Shown here in pieces: positions 39,248 to 47,686 of a stretch of 64,000 nt of DNA. Position numbers and translations under genes: made by a program. Within the stretch, counting starts at the first letter, position 1; every line of letters starts with the position of its first letter. The DNA comes from Halolamina pelagica (GTDB lineage: Archaea > Halobacteriota > Halobacteria > Halobacteriales > Haloferacaceae), in NCBI RefSeq assembly GCF_900115675.1, contig NZ_FOXI01000001.1, forward strand, positions 372,001 to 436,000. Reading direction: 5' to 3'. Under the pieces are notes generated by a model. That model searched no databases, had not been told where the DNA came from, and saw nothing but the letters and a program-made list of their open reading frames with translations.

Positions 39248-40189
39248 ATGGACGCGAACGTGATCGAGAGCATCGGCTCGCCGCTCGTCGAGGTGGCCTC
39301 GCCGGCCGGCACCGTCGCCGCCAAACTGGAGTCGAAGAACCCCGGCGGCTCGGCGAAGGACCGTCCGGCGCTGTACATGATTCGGGCGGTCGAGGAGGCC
39401 GGCGAACTCGGCGCGGACGACGCCATCGTCGAACCCACCAGCGGCAACACCGGGATCGGGCTCTCGCTGATCGGCGCGGTGAAGGGGTACGACGTGCGCA
39501 TCGTCATCCCGGGCTCCAAGTCGCCCGAGCGCCGGCGGATCATGCGCGCCTACGGCGCCGACATCGAGGTCGTCGACGGCGACATCAGCGACGCCCGCGA
39601 CCGCGCCGACGAACTCGAAGCGACCGGCGACTACGTGCAGGTCCGGCAGTTCGAGAACGACGCCAACCCGCGAGCGCACTACGAGACCACCGGCCCGGAG
39701 ATCCTGGAGCAGGTCGACGACCGCGAGGTCGACGCGTTCGTCGCCGGCGTCGGCACCGGCGGCACGCTCACCGGAACGAGTCGGCGCCTCCGGGAGGCGT
39801 TCCCGGACGTGGACGTGGTCGCCGTCGAACCCGCGGAGAACGCCGTGCTCTCGACCGGCGAGTCGGGAGCCGACGACTACCAGGGGATGGGGCCGGGGTT
39901 CGTCGCCCCGAACCTGGACGTTGACCTGGTCGACGCCGTCGAGACCGTCGCCCTGGGGACCGCCGAGCGGGAGTGTCGCTGTCTCGCCCGCGAGGAGGGG
40001 ATCCTCGTCGGCCAGTCCAGCGGCGCCGCCAACGTCGCCGCAAGACGGACTGCTGACCGACTCGTCGACGAGGGCGTCGACGACCCGCTGGTGGTGACGG
40101 TGTTCCCCGACAGCGGCGAGCGCTACATGTCCACGGGCCTGTTCGACGCCGAGGAGGCCGAGGACTGCCCGTGGCAGTGTGGCGAATAG
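39248..40189 (+). CDS. cysK: cysteine synthase, PLP-dependent
   Basis: A 313-residue fold-type II PLP enzyme making cysteine from O-acetylserine and sulfide. The PLP-binding lysine is Lys37 in NPGGSAKDRPA. The substrate loop is EPTSGNTGIGLS, the phosphate-binding glycine loop is GVGTGGTLTG, and the C-terminal cofactor serine lies in GQSSGAANVAA. The C-terminus ends in DCPWQCGE with two cysteines, an unusual tail for CysK that could be redox- or metal-responsive. O-phosphoserine or homocysteine-dependent activity cannot be excluded. It stands alone, and the downstream gene is convergent. Confidence 0.93.
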   Translation: MDANVIESIGSPLVEVASPAGTVAAKLESKNPGGSAKDRPALYMIRAVEEAGELGADDAIVEPTSGNTGIGLSLIGAVKGYDVRIVIPGSKSPERRRIMRAYGADIEVVDGDISDARDRADELEATGDYVQVRQFENDANPRAHYETTGPEILEQVDDREVDAFVAGVGTGGTLTGTSRRLREAFPDVDVVAVEPAENAVLSTGESGADDYQGMGPGFVAPNLDVDLVDAVETVALGTAERECRCLAREEGILVGQSSGAANVAARRTADRLVDEGVDDPLVVTVFPDSGERYMSTGLFDAEEAEDCPWQCGE

Positions 40190-40191
40190 CG

Positions 40192-40638
40192 CTACGCTTC
40201 GAACTCCGCCTCAGTGACCCGGACCACCAGCACCTCGTCGTACCCCCCGCGATCGGGCGTCCAGTCGCCCTCTCGCTCGACGAACGCCGGGTCCTCGGGT
40301 CGGCCGTCCTCGACCCCGTACACCTTCAGGTACTCGCCCGTTTCCGCGGGATCCACGTCCCCGTCCCGGACCGCGGTCGCCAGATCGCGGGAGAGCCACT
40401 CCGTCTCGGAGACGGAGTCGGCCTGTACCAGCGCCGTCCGCGCGAACCGGACGAGGTACCAGTTCAGGTCGTTCAACAGCGAGACCGCGGCGCCGATGGA
40501 GACGGTGTCGAGCGCGAGGCTGTTCGCGTACGGTTCCCGCAGGTCGTAGGTCGAGAGCGCCTCGCGGGCGGTCTCCCGGGAGAGCAGTTCGTACCGGAGC
40601 TCGCTCCCGGGCTCGCCCAGCAGACAGACCTGCGCCAT
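40192..40638 (-). CDS. conserved haloarchaeal protein (DUF5804-like)
   Basis: A 148-residue soluble acidic protein. Motifs RYELLSRETAREALSTYDLREPYANSLALDTVSIGAAVSLLNDLNWYLVRF are shared by a haloarchaeal family that I recall as DUF5804, with no known function. No transmembrane segment, signal, or catalytic motif is evident. The stop lies 2 nt from the end of the convergent cysK gene, and the start lies about 50 nt from the end of thiI on the same strand, so it may be in a transcript with thiI. Confidence 0.82.
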   Translation of the reverse strand: MAQVCLLGEPGSELRYELLSRETAREALSTYDLREPYANSLALDTVSIGAAVSLLNDLNWYLVRFARTALVQADSVSETEWLSRDLATAVRDGDVDPAETGEYLKVYGVEDGRPEDPAFVEREGDWTPDRGGYDEVLVVRVTEAEFEA

Positions 40639-40690
40639 TGTCGGGCGGTCGCCGGCGCGGATGAAGTGGGTTGCGATCCGGCGACGGCGC

Positions 40691-41872
40691 TCAGTTCCCG
40701 TCGACGACGTAGCGCTCGTCGGCCAGCGCCTCGGCGCGGTCGAACAGGTCCTCGGGCTCGGCTGCCTCGACCGCCGACAGCCTCGCGTTGGTCTCGGGGT
40801 AGTCCGGCGCGACGCGCTCGCAGCCGACGTTCATCGTGGCGTCGACGAACGTGCCGATCTCGCGGGCCCGGGCGACGATCTCGGGCTTGTCGCGGGTCAG
40901 GAGCGGGCGGTGGACCGGCAGCGTCGCGGCGGCGTCGGTGACCCGGACGTTCGGCCCGGTCTGGGAGGACTTCTGGCCGATCGACTCGCCGGTCGCGACC
41001 GAGTGGGCGCCCACGTCCTCGGCGACGGCCTCCGCGACCCGGAGCATCGCGCGCCGGAGCGAGAGCATCCGGGTCGCCCCCGTCGCGTCGACGAGATCGT
41101 CAACGAGGTCGCCGGCGGGAACGACACGCAGGCGGGCGTCGACGTGGGGCGCGGAGCGAGCGACGGTTCCGGCGGTCTCGACCGCGCGGGCGAGGTGGTC
41201 CGGGCCGCCGTAGTCCCCGAGGTCGAGGTACACCGGGACGACCTCGAGTCCGCGTTTGAACAGCTCCCACGCCGCGACGGGGGAGTCGATGCCGCCGGAG
41301 AACAGCGCGACCGTCTTCCCCTGGGTGCCGACCGGGAGCCCGCCCGGGCCGTCGTACTCGACGGCGGAGACGAACGCCTCGTCCTCGCGGACGTCGAGGC
41401 GGTAGGCGCGGTCCGGCTCGTCGAGGTCCACGCCGGCGCCCGTGGCGTCGCCGATCGCGGCGCCGACCGCCGCGGCGACCTCCTGGCTCGTGAACGGGTG
41501 GGTCTCCGGCGAGCCGGCGCGGTTGGCTCGGACCGCGAACGTGGCGCCGTCGGGGTGGTCGGCCGCGAGCGTGACGGCCGCCTCGGCCAACGCGTCGGCC
41601 TCGGGCGCCGTCGAGATGGCGGGTCGGGTCGAGACGACGCCGAACGCGTCGGCGGCGGCCCGCGCGGCGGCGTCGGCGTCGAACTCGCCGGCCTCGGGCG
41701 GTCGGATCAGGAGGCGCGACCAGTGACGCTCGACGTGTCCCGGGATCCCGCGGTCGTCGAGGATCGCCCGGACGTTCTCGGCGAGGCGGTCGAGCATCTG
41801 CCCGCGGACCTTGTCGCTCTTGATGCCTGCCTCCCCGTAGCGGACGACCGCGAGATCCGGAGACTGCTGCAC
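40691..41872 (-). CDS. thiI: tRNA uridine 4-sulfurtransferase
   Basis: A 393-residue enzyme thiolating uridine 8 of tRNA and possibly feeding thiazole synthesis. The N-terminal ferredoxin-like/THUMP region (to about residue 165) contains VVRYGEAGIKSDKVRGQM. The PP-loop ATPase motif is LFSGGIDSPVAAWELFKRG. Downstream segments include CERVAPDYPETNARL and the TGESIGQKSSQT loop. No rhodanese domain follows, as usual in archaeal ThiI, so the sulfur relay must use other cysteines or free sulfide. Confidence 0.95.
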   Translation of the reverse strand: MQQSPDLAVVRYGEAGIKSDKVRGQMLDRLAENVRAILDDRGIPGHVERHWSRLLIRPPEAGEFDADAAARAAADAFGVVSTRPAISTAPEADALAEAAVTLAADHPDGATFAVRANRAGSPETHPFTSQEVAAAVGAAIGDATGAGVDLDEPDRAYRLDVREDEAFVSAVEYDGPGGLPVGTQGKTVALFSGGIDSPVAAWELFKRGLEVVPVYLDLGDYGGPDHLARAVETAGTVARSAPHVDARLRVVPAGDLVDDLVDATGATRMLSLRRAMLRVAEAVAEDVGAHSVATGESIGQKSSQTGPNVRVTDAAATLPVHRPLLTRDKPEIVARAREIGTFVDATMNVGCERVAPDYPETNARLSAVEAAEPEDLFDRAEALADERYVVDGN

Positions 41873-41932
41873 AGCAGTCGTAGCCCCCGGGCGAGCAAGG
41901 GCGTTTCCCTCCGGCTCGGGCCGGATCGCTGC

Positions 41933-43009
41933 TTAGTCGTCGTCGCCGTTCCGCAGGTCGATCGGGTCCTCGATCTGCCCGGTGATCGACTCCAGCAGGT
42001 CGGTCACGGTGACCATCCCGATCACCTCGCCGTCCTCGAGCACGAACGCGAGCTCCTGGCTCTCGACCTGGAACTGGTCGATGGCGTCGCTGACGCTGGT
42101 GTCGTGGGACATCGTCATCGGCGGCGCCGAGAGGTTGCTGAAGTCCACGTCGCCCTCGGCGACGCTGTCGCGGTACCGCGCGAGCATCGGGAAGTAGACG
42201 ATCCCGCGGAAGTCGCTCAGGTCCTCGCCGACCAGCGGGTAGCGCGTGTGCGGGTGCTGCTCCATCCGGTCGAAGTTCTCCTCGGTGTCGACTTCCGTGG
42301 AGAGGGCGACGATGTCCGCCGTCGGCACGGCCACCTCGCTCACGGGACGGTCGCCGATCTGGAGCGCGTTCATGACCTCCTCGCGGCGATCCTCGGGCAC
42401 GTCGCCCTGGCTCAGCACCGAGCCCAGCCGGTTCCGGAGCTCCGCGCGGGACTCGATGGCGTCCTCCTCGGCCTCCAGCCACGCGCCGGTCATCTCCACG
42501 CCGAACAGGCCGAGCGTCGCCTTCGCGACCCAGTCGCCCAGCTTGATGATCGGCAGGATGAGGCGGTTACTCCAGTACAACGGCGTCGCGCCGTACCTGC
42601 ACACCAGCCGCGAGCGCTCGACGCCGAGGTACGTCGGCGTCTGCTCGCCGTGGGTGAGGTGGACGAGGTTGATGATGAGGAAGGCGAGGATCGCGCCCGA
42701 CCCGACGCTGGCCAGGAACGTCCCCTGGAACAGCGGCTCGAATACCGCCGCCAGCGCGGGCTCGGCGACGATCCCCACCGCGATGCTGGAGGCGGTGATC
42801 CCGACCTGGCAGGTGGTGAGATACAGCTCCAGGTCGTTGGTCATCTCCCAGGCGCGTTGGAGGGCCTTGCTCTCGCCGTCGCCGAGGAACTCCTCCTTGG
42901 AGAACTGCCTGGCGCGGGTGAGTCCGAACTCGATCGCGACGAAGAACCCGTTCGTGAGGATGAGCCCGACGCCGGCGAGCAGTCTGACGGTCAGCTCCAG
43001 CGTCTGCAT
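41933..43009 (-). CDS. CNNM/CorC-type membrane protein with CBS pair (hemolysin family)
   Basis: A 358-residue protein. A DUF21 domain of four membrane segments spans residues 5-180, including LILTNGFFVAIEFGLTRAR and IINLVHLTHGEQTPTYLGVERSR. A CBS-domain pair follows (residues 210-345), with PTADIVALSTEVDTEENFDRMEQHPHTRYPLVGEDL and LAFVLEDGEVIGMVTVTDLLESITG. The C-terminal CorC_HlyC domain seen in bacterial relatives is missing. Members transport or sense Mg2+ and Na+; ATP may bind the CBS pair. It is not a toxin despite the historical name. The gene stands alone. Confidence 0.92.
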   Translation of the reverse strand: MQTLELTVRLLAGVGLILTNGFFVAIEFGLTRARQFSKEEFLGDGESKALQRAWEMTNDLELYLTTCQVGITASSIAVGIVAEPALAAVFEPLFQGTFLASVGSGAILAFLIINLVHLTHGEQTPTYLGVERSRLVCRYGATPLYWSNRLILPIIKLGDWVAKATLGLFGVEMTGAWLEAEEDAIESRAELRNRLGSVLSQGDVPEDRREEVMNALQIGDRPVSEVAVPTADIVALSTEVDTEENFDRMEQHPHTRYPLVGEDLSDFRGIVYFPMLARYRDSVAEGDVDFSNLSAPPMTMSHDTSVSDAIDQFQVESQELAFVLEDGEVIGMVTVTDLLESITGQIEDPIDLRNGDDD

Positions 43010-43049
43010 GGGCGAGACTCTCGGCCGCCCCGGGTAAATGCTCGGTGGC

Positions 43050-44264
43050 CTAGAACGTCGAGATCTCGCCCTCGATCGCCTCGCGGGTGATCCCGGTCAC
43101 GTTCGCGAGGTTCCCATCGACGATCTCGGTGACCTCGGCCTCGATGTCGGCCACGTCGACGTCCGCCTCGGTGACGATCTGGGCGTCGGCGACGTGGGGT
43201 TCGTCGATGGGGCGGCCGATCTGGGAGAGCAGTCGCATCTGGAGGTCGCGGATCCCGTCGACCTGTTCGACCACGTCCTCGGCGGCCGCCGTCGACAGCA
43301 GGTTGTAGATCTTCCCGATGTGGTTGACGGGGTTCTTCCCGGAGGTGGCCTCCATGCTCATCGGCCGGTTGGGCGTGATGAGCCCGTTCGCGCGGTTCCC
43401 GCGGCCGACGGAGCCGTCGTCGCCCTGCTCGGCGGAGGTGCCGGTGACGGTGAGGTAGACCGAGCCGGCGTCGTAGTCGTCGGCGGTGTTGACCTCGACG
43501 TTCACCTCCCGGTCGGTGTAACTACGCGCGAGTTCGGTGGCGTACTCCTGCACGTTCGAGACGGCGGCCTTGTACGCCTCGAGGTCGGCGATGTAGGCGT
43601 CGATCATCGCGACGGCGACGGTCACGTCGATGCGGTCGCCCTCGCGTTTGCCCATCACCTTCACGTCCGGGCCGACTTCTGGGTGCTCGGCGGCGTACTT
43701 GCCGTTGATCCCGCGCTCGATCTCGCGGACGATCGTCTCGGTCTCGGTCAGGGGCGCGTGGCCGACGCCGTAGGAGGTGTCGTTGGCCATCGGCACCTGG
43801 ACCTCCTCCTCGCCGAACACGTCCTGCAGGTCGCCGGAGCCCTCGCCGAGGCGCACGTCGACGACCACGTCGGTGCCGTACTCCAGCTCCGGGATCTGCT
43901 CCTCGAGGTAGGCCCGCGCCGCCGCGAGCGCCGTCGAGTCGACCGGGAGCTCGACGGTGCGGCCGTCCTGTTCGTAGCTCTTGGTCGCCCGGCCGACGAT
44001 CAGGATGTAGATGGGTTCGATCACTTCGCCGCCGCCGTAGGCCGGCGCCGCACGGCCCGCAGCCAGTTGGGTCTCGTCGGTGTTGTAGTGGAGCACCTTG
44101 CCCACGCGGTCGAGATAGAGCTGGGAGAGCGCCCGCGAGACGTCCTCGGCGATGCCGTCACAGATGGAGTCGGGGTGACCGAGCCCTTTTCGCTCGACGA
44201 TCTCGACCTGCTGATCCTCGACCGCCCGCCGGTCGAGTTCGGAGACCTGGATGTTCCGCGTCAT
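43050..44264 (-). CDS. mat: archaeal S-adenosylmethionine synthetase
   Basis: A 404-residue archaeal-type methionine adenosyltransferase, making S-adenosylmethionine from methionine and ATP. Motifs: [21 protein letters not shown] near the N-terminus, [12 protein letters not shown] in the middle, and [32 protein letters not shown] for ATP/substrate binding. The archaeal family is very divergent from the bacterial MetK. A TATA-like sequence (44289-44297, minus strand) lies about 29 nt before the ATG at 44264, which fits a leaderless transcript. Confidence 0.96.
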   Translation of the reverse strand: MTRNIQVSELDRRAVEDQQVEIVERKGLGHPDSICDGIAEDVSRALSQLYLDRVGKVLHYNTDETQLAAGRAAPAYGGGEVIEPIYILIVGRATKSYEQDGRTVELPVDSTALAAARAYLEEQIPELEYGTDVVVDVRLGEGSGDLQDVFGEEEVQVPMANDTSYGVGHAPLTETETIVREIERGINGKYAAEHPEVGPDVKVMGKREGDRIDVTVAVAMIDAYIADLEAYKAAVSNVQEYATELARSYTDREVNVEVNTADDYDAGSVYLTVTGTSAEQGDDGSVGRGNRANGLITPNRPMSMEATSGKNPVNHIGKIYNLLSTAAAEDVVEQVDGIRDLQMRLLSQIGRPIDEPHVADAQIVTEADVDVADIEAEVTEIVDGNLANVTGITREAIEGEISTF

Positions 44265-44329
44265 TGGTGACGCTTCTGCGGCGTACACTCTATAACCTTC
44301 GGAAACGATCTGACCTCTGGAAATTACTC

Positions 44330-44890
44330 TCAGGTATCTCCCGCGAGCAACAGGCCGAGGTAGGAGGTGCGGATCTGGTCGGCCGGATCGAGCCCCAGAT
44401 CGCGGAGCAGCGCCTGCGCACCCGCCCGGAGACGCTCGATCTCCGACTCCGCGCCCTCCCGATCGACCTCCACGAACGAGCCGAGGCCCTCGACCTGATC
44501 GAGGGTGACGGTGTACCCGTCGAGTTCGAACCGCTCGCGCTCCTTCGCGACGGTCGCCGCGGGCTCGAACCCGAGCCCGTCGAGGATGCCCGCGGCGGCG
44601 TCGGGGTCGTCGACGGCGGTCTCGTGCTCCTCGCGGGTCTTCGACGCCTGCTCGACGAGGGGGCCCTTGTAGGTCATCTTCGTCGTCGTCTCGACGGGCT
44701 GTCCGTCCCCGTCGAGTTCAGTCTCCTCGCGCAGCCGCAGCGCCTCGTCGGTCTCGGCGAACTCCCGGTGGGGGGCATCGTAGTAGGTGTCGACCTGTCG
44801 GACGTAGTCGACCGGGGCGGCGCCTGCGGCCTCCAGCGCCGAGCGCACGCGGGCGTGGTCGGCTTCGACTTTGAGTTCGACCTCGTACAT
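44330..44890 (-). CDS. CYTH-domain (class IV adenylyl cyclase / triphosphatase) protein
   Basis: A 186-residue CYTH protein. The N-terminus YEVELKVEAD carries the signature E-x-E-x-K metal and phosphate site. The tunnel strands include QVDTYYDAPHREFAETDEALRLREE, KMTYKGPL, and GLGSFVEVDRE. Archaeal members bind triphosphates and metal ions and may be thiamine-triphosphatase or inorganic triphosphatase rather than cAMP synthases. The neighbouring FKBP gene is divergent. The ATG at 44890 begins directly at the conserved fold. Confidence 0.9.
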   Translation of the reverse strand: MYEVELKVEADHARVRSALEAAGAAPVDYVRQVDTYYDAPHREFAETDEALRLREETELDGDGQPVETTTKMTYKGPLVEQASKTREEHETAVDDPDAAAGILDGLGFEPAATVAKERERFELDGYTVTLDQVEGLGSFVEVDREGAESEIERLRAGAQALLRDLGLDPADQIRTSYLGLLLAGDT

Positions 44891-45002
44891 GGCTCGGGGG
44901 TCGGCGGCGGCGACGAAAAGGCTGCCCACTCGTGGCGGAGTGCTGGGCCGCCAGCGCCGGCGAACTGCCCATTCGACGCCGTCTGGGCCCGAAACGTTGT
45001 CC

Positions 45003-45007
45003 TTAAG
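45003..45007 (+). promoter_or_regulatory. TATA-like element of the FKBP gene
   Basis: TTAAG, about 27 nt before the ATG at 45032, in the divergent 141-nt region shared with the CYTH gene. Confidence 0.45.
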
Positions 45008-45031
45008 AGTGGAACACGAGACCGTAGAGGT

Positions 45032-45982
45032 ATGAGCGAAAACGAGGCCGACGCCGAGGCCGACACGGCCAACGAGGCCGAGGCAGAGACCGAATCCGGT
45101 ATCCAGGACGGGGACTTCGTCCGCATCGACTACAACGTCCGCACCGTCAGCGACGACCGCGTGGTCGACACCACCCGGCAGGACGTCGCGGAGGAGGCCG
45201 GCATCGACGACGACGAGTACGACTTCTCCCCGCGCATCATCGTCGTCGGCGAGGGGCACGTCTTCCCCGGCGTCGACGACGCGCTGATCGGCGGCGAGGT
45301 CGGCGACGAGGGCACCGTCGATATCTCCGCCGAGGACGGCTTCGGCGAGTACGACGAGGAGGAGGTCCGCACCGTCAGCGCCAACAAGCTCGACGAGGAG
45401 GACCGCCGCCCCGGCGCCCAGGTCCAGATCGACGGCGAGCAGGGCTACGTCGAGACCGTGATCGGCGGGCGCGCCCGCGTCGACTTCAACCACCCGCTCG
45501 CGGGTGAGGACCTCGAGTACGAGTACGAGATCGTCGACGTGGTCGACGACGACGAGGAGAAGGCCGCCGGCCTGCTGGGGATGTACCTCCAGATGGAGCC
45601 GGACCTGCGCATCGAGACCGAGACGGTCGAGGAGGAGGTCACCGTCGAGGACGACGACGGCGAGGAGACCACCGAGACCGAGGAGGTCGAGCAGCGCTCC
45701 CTCTACATCGAGGCGACCCAGCAGATGCAGATGAACCAGCAGTGGATGTTCCAGAAGCAGCAGGTCGCCGACGACCTGATGGACCGCCTCGACCTCGACC
45801 GCGTGGTCGTCGAGGAGGTCTTCGACGGCAGCGCCGGCGGCATGATGGGCGGCATGGGCGGCATGATGGGCGGCATGGGCGGCGCCGAGGAGCTCGAGGA
45901 GGAGCTCGAGGACATCGAGGGCGACCTCGAGGACGCCGACGTCGACGCCGAGGAGATCGTCGACGAGCTCGACGACGAGTAA
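45032..45982 (+). CDS. FKBP-type peptidyl-prolyl isomerase (SlyD-like) with GGM tail
   Basis: A 316-residue isomerase/chaperone. After an acidic N-terminus of about 22 residues, residues 25-175 form an FKBP domain with an inserted chaperone flap: GDFVRIDYNVRT, GHVFPGVDDALIGGEVGD, AEDGFGEYDEEEV, and RARVDFNHPLAGEDLEYEYEIV, as in SlyD-type archaeal FKBPs. A further acidic, coil-like region follows with QMQMNQQWMFQKQQVADDL. Then comes a tail GGMMGGMGGMMGGMGG and an Asp/Glu-rich end. The GGM repeats look like the flexible tails of group II and GroEL chaperonins, suggesting contact with unfolded clients. A T5 run at 46004-46008 follows the stop. Confidence 0.93.
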   Translation: MSENEADAEADTANEAEAETESGIQDGDFVRIDYNVRTVSDDRVVDTTRQDVAEEAGIDDDEYDFSPRIIVVGEGHVFPGVDDALIGGEVGDEGTVDISAEDGFGEYDEEEVRTVSANKLDEEDRRPGAQVQIDGEQGYVETVIGGRARVDFNHPLAGEDLEYEYEIVDVVDDDEEKAAGLLGMYLQMEPDLRIETETVEEEVTVEDDDGEETTETEEVEQRSLYIEATQQMQMNQQWMFQKQQVADDLMDRLDLDRVVVEEVFDGSAGGMMGGMGGMMGGMGGAEELEEELEDIEGDLEDADVDAEEIVDELDDE

Positions 45983-46003
45983 GGTTCCCACACCGACCGA
46001 ACC

Positions 46004-46008
46004 TTTTT
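46004..46008 (+). terminator. T-rich termination signal after the FKBP gene
   Basis: A T5 run 22 nt after the FKBP stop codon. Archaeal RNA polymerase commonly stops at such runs without a hairpin. Confidence 0.5.
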
Positions 46009-46067
46009 GCGGTCCGCAGACGCAGTACCGCGTAGCCGATGGAGCTCGTTTCCTACTGAGCCCGTGA

Positions 46068-46165
46068 CGCTCACACGACGGCGGGGGAAATCGTCCCCGT
46101 GAGCGCCGGCGGGAGACCCACTGCGGCACCGACATCCGACAGCCTCGGGTCTCCCACTGCCGGCG
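46068..46165 (+). ncRNA. candidate structured RNA or double-hairpin element
   Basis: Two adjacent stems in a 213-nt gap. Stem one: CGCTCAC (46068-46074) pairs with GTGAGCG (46099-46105), with an inner GGGG/CCCC stem and an asymmetric internal loop. Stem two: CGCCGG then GGGAGACCC (46104-46119) pairs with GGGTCTCCC then CCGGCG (46147-46165) around a 27-nt loop and an ACTG bulge. The stems share two bases, so they may be alternatives. It could be a small RNA, a 5' leader of hflX, or a mobile-element remnant. No box C/D or H/ACA signature fits well. The strand is assigned from the flanking gene direction only. Confidence 0.4.
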
Positions 46166-46195
46166 GGCGCTCTCGCCGTCGGCGTTCCGGCGCCG

Positions 46196-47569
46196 GTGGG
46201 GGATCCACCCTCACCAACGTTGCAAGATTCACCAGCGAACGAGACGGACGCACAGCGAGCGAGCACCACCGAGCGGTCGGGAAGCGACGGCGACCGACCC
46301 GACCGAACCGCCATCGTCGTCGCCCGGGACGCCGCGGACCCGGACACGACCGAGATCAGGCGTCTCGCCGCGGCGGCGGGGTACGCCGTCGTCGACGCGC
46401 TCACCCAGCGCCGCCGCGAGGACGGCCAGTACAACGTCGGCCGCGGCAAGGCCGAGGAACTGGCTCGTCGGGTCGCCGAGACGGATCCGGACGCGGTCCT
46501 GTTCGACTCCGAACTCACGCCCGGCCAGTACAGTTCGCTCACGGCGCTGCTGCCCGACGGCGTCCGGGTCGTCGACCGCCACCGACTCGTGCTCGACATC
46601 TTCGAGGCGGGCGCCGGCGGGAAGGCCGCCCGGCTCCAGGTCGAACTGGCGAAGCTCCGCTACGAGCGCCCGCGGGTCCGGGAGACCGAGGAGCGGACCC
46701 ACATGCAGCGTGCGGCCGAGACGGGCTCCCGGCTGGTCGACATCGAGAAACGAATCCGGACCGTCGAGCGCAAGCTCGACACGCTGGCCGACCGCGCGAG
46801 CGAACGCCGGGCCGAGCGCCGCGAGCAGGGGTTCGACCTCGTCGCGATCGCGGGCTACACGAACGCCGGGAAGTCGACTCTCCTGCACCGACTGGCCGAC
46901 GACCTCTCGATCGCGGAAACGGCGCCCGAGCACGCCGACCTCGACGGCGTCGCCGAGGTCGAGGATCGGCTGTTCAAGACGCTCGAGACGACGACCCGGC
47001 GGGCGACGATCGACGGCCGGCGCGTGCTGTTGACCGACACCGTCGGCCTCGTCGACGGCATCCCACACGACCTCGTCGCGTCCTTCAGCGCGACGCTCGA
47101 CGCCGTCGCCGACAGCGACGCCGCGCTCCTGGTCGTCGACGCGAGCGACTCGGCCGCCGAGATGCGCGGCAAGCTCAGGGTCTCGCTCGCCGAGATCGAC
47201 GAGCCGCGGGGTGAACTGTTGGTCGCGCTCAACAAGACCGACCTCGGCGACGAGGACGACCTCGCCGAGCGACGGCGGGCAGTGGGGGAGGTGGCCGGCG
47301 ATCGGGTGGACGAGATCGTCGCCGTCAGCGCCCTCGACGGTGCGGGAGTCGGGCGACTCGCCGACACCGTCGTCGACGCCCTGCCCGACGAGCGTGCCGA
47401 GTTCGACCTGCCGAACACCGGGGAGACGCAGGCGTTCCTCGCGTGGGCTCACGACCGCGGGCGGGTGGCCGTCGAGTACGCGGGCGAGCGCGTCCGAGTG
47501 GAGTTCTCCGCCCGTCCGGCGGTCGTCGAGCGGGCGCGCTCCCGCGCGGCGACGATCCGGGCCGACTGA
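46196..47569 (+). CDS. hflX: GTPase HflX
   Basis: A 457-residue ribosome-associated GTPase. The N-terminal HflX domain includes RRREDGQYNVGRGKAEELARR, LFDSELTPGQYSSL, and VVDRHRLVLDIFEAGA. The coiled region carries ETEERTHMQRAAETGSRLVDIEKRI. The G domain contains GYTNAGKST (G1, about residues 222-230), DTVGLVDGIPHDLVASF (G3), NKTD (G4), and a VSALDG G5. HflX proteins bind and may split or rescue stalled ribosomes. The start is uncertain: GTG at 46196 gives an extra acidic N-terminus of about 35 residues before the domain. The hairpin element lies just upstream and could be in its leader. Confidence 0.93.
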   Translation: MGDPPSPTLQDSPANETDAQRASTTERSGSDGDRPDRTAIVVARDAADPDTTEIRRLAAAAGYAVVDALTQRRREDGQYNVGRGKAEELARRVAETDPDAVLFDSELTPGQYSSLTALLPDGVRVVDRHRLVLDIFEAGAGGKAARLQVELAKLRYERPRVRETEERTHMQRAAETGSRLVDIEKRIRTVERKLDTLADRASERRAERREQGFDLVAIAGYTNAGKSTLLHRLADDLSIAETAPEHADLDGVAEVEDRLFKTLETTTRRATIDGRRVLLTDTVGLVDGIPHDLVASFSATLDAVADSDAALLVVDASDSAAEMRGKLRVSLAEIDEPRGELLVALNKTDLGDEDDLAERRRAVGEVAGDRVDEIVAVSALDGAGVGRLADTVVDALPDERAEFDLPNTGETQAFLAWAHDRGRVAVEYAGERVRVEFSARPAVVERARSRAATIRAD

Positions 47570-47593
47570 CCGTCGCCCGGTAGCTCCGCTGAC

Positions 47594-47598
47594 TTTTT
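47594..47598 (+). terminator. T-rich termination signal after hflX
   Basis: A T5 run 25 nt after the hflX stop, upstream of the next gene. Confidence 0.45.
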
Positions 47599-47686
47599 CT
47601 CGCTCTGCACCGACGGACCCCTGTGTGCGGGACGAGGCCGTGGATGCCCACTGGGGCACCCGGCGGCAACGCACGCGGTGCTAATC

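Noticed and set aside
41933-43009. Hemolysin toxin
   Set aside because: The DUF21 plus CBS architecture is that of CNNM/CorC ion-transport proteins; the toxin name is historical.
40661-43090. An 809-codon plus-strand frame across thiI and the CNNM-type gene
   Set aside because: It is entirely antisense to two well-supported genes, and its translation is low-complexity Arg/Val/Asp-rich.
46020-46195. tRNA, RNase P, or SRP RNA gene
   Set aside because: None of the conserved core sequences of these RNAs are present; only generic stems are seen.
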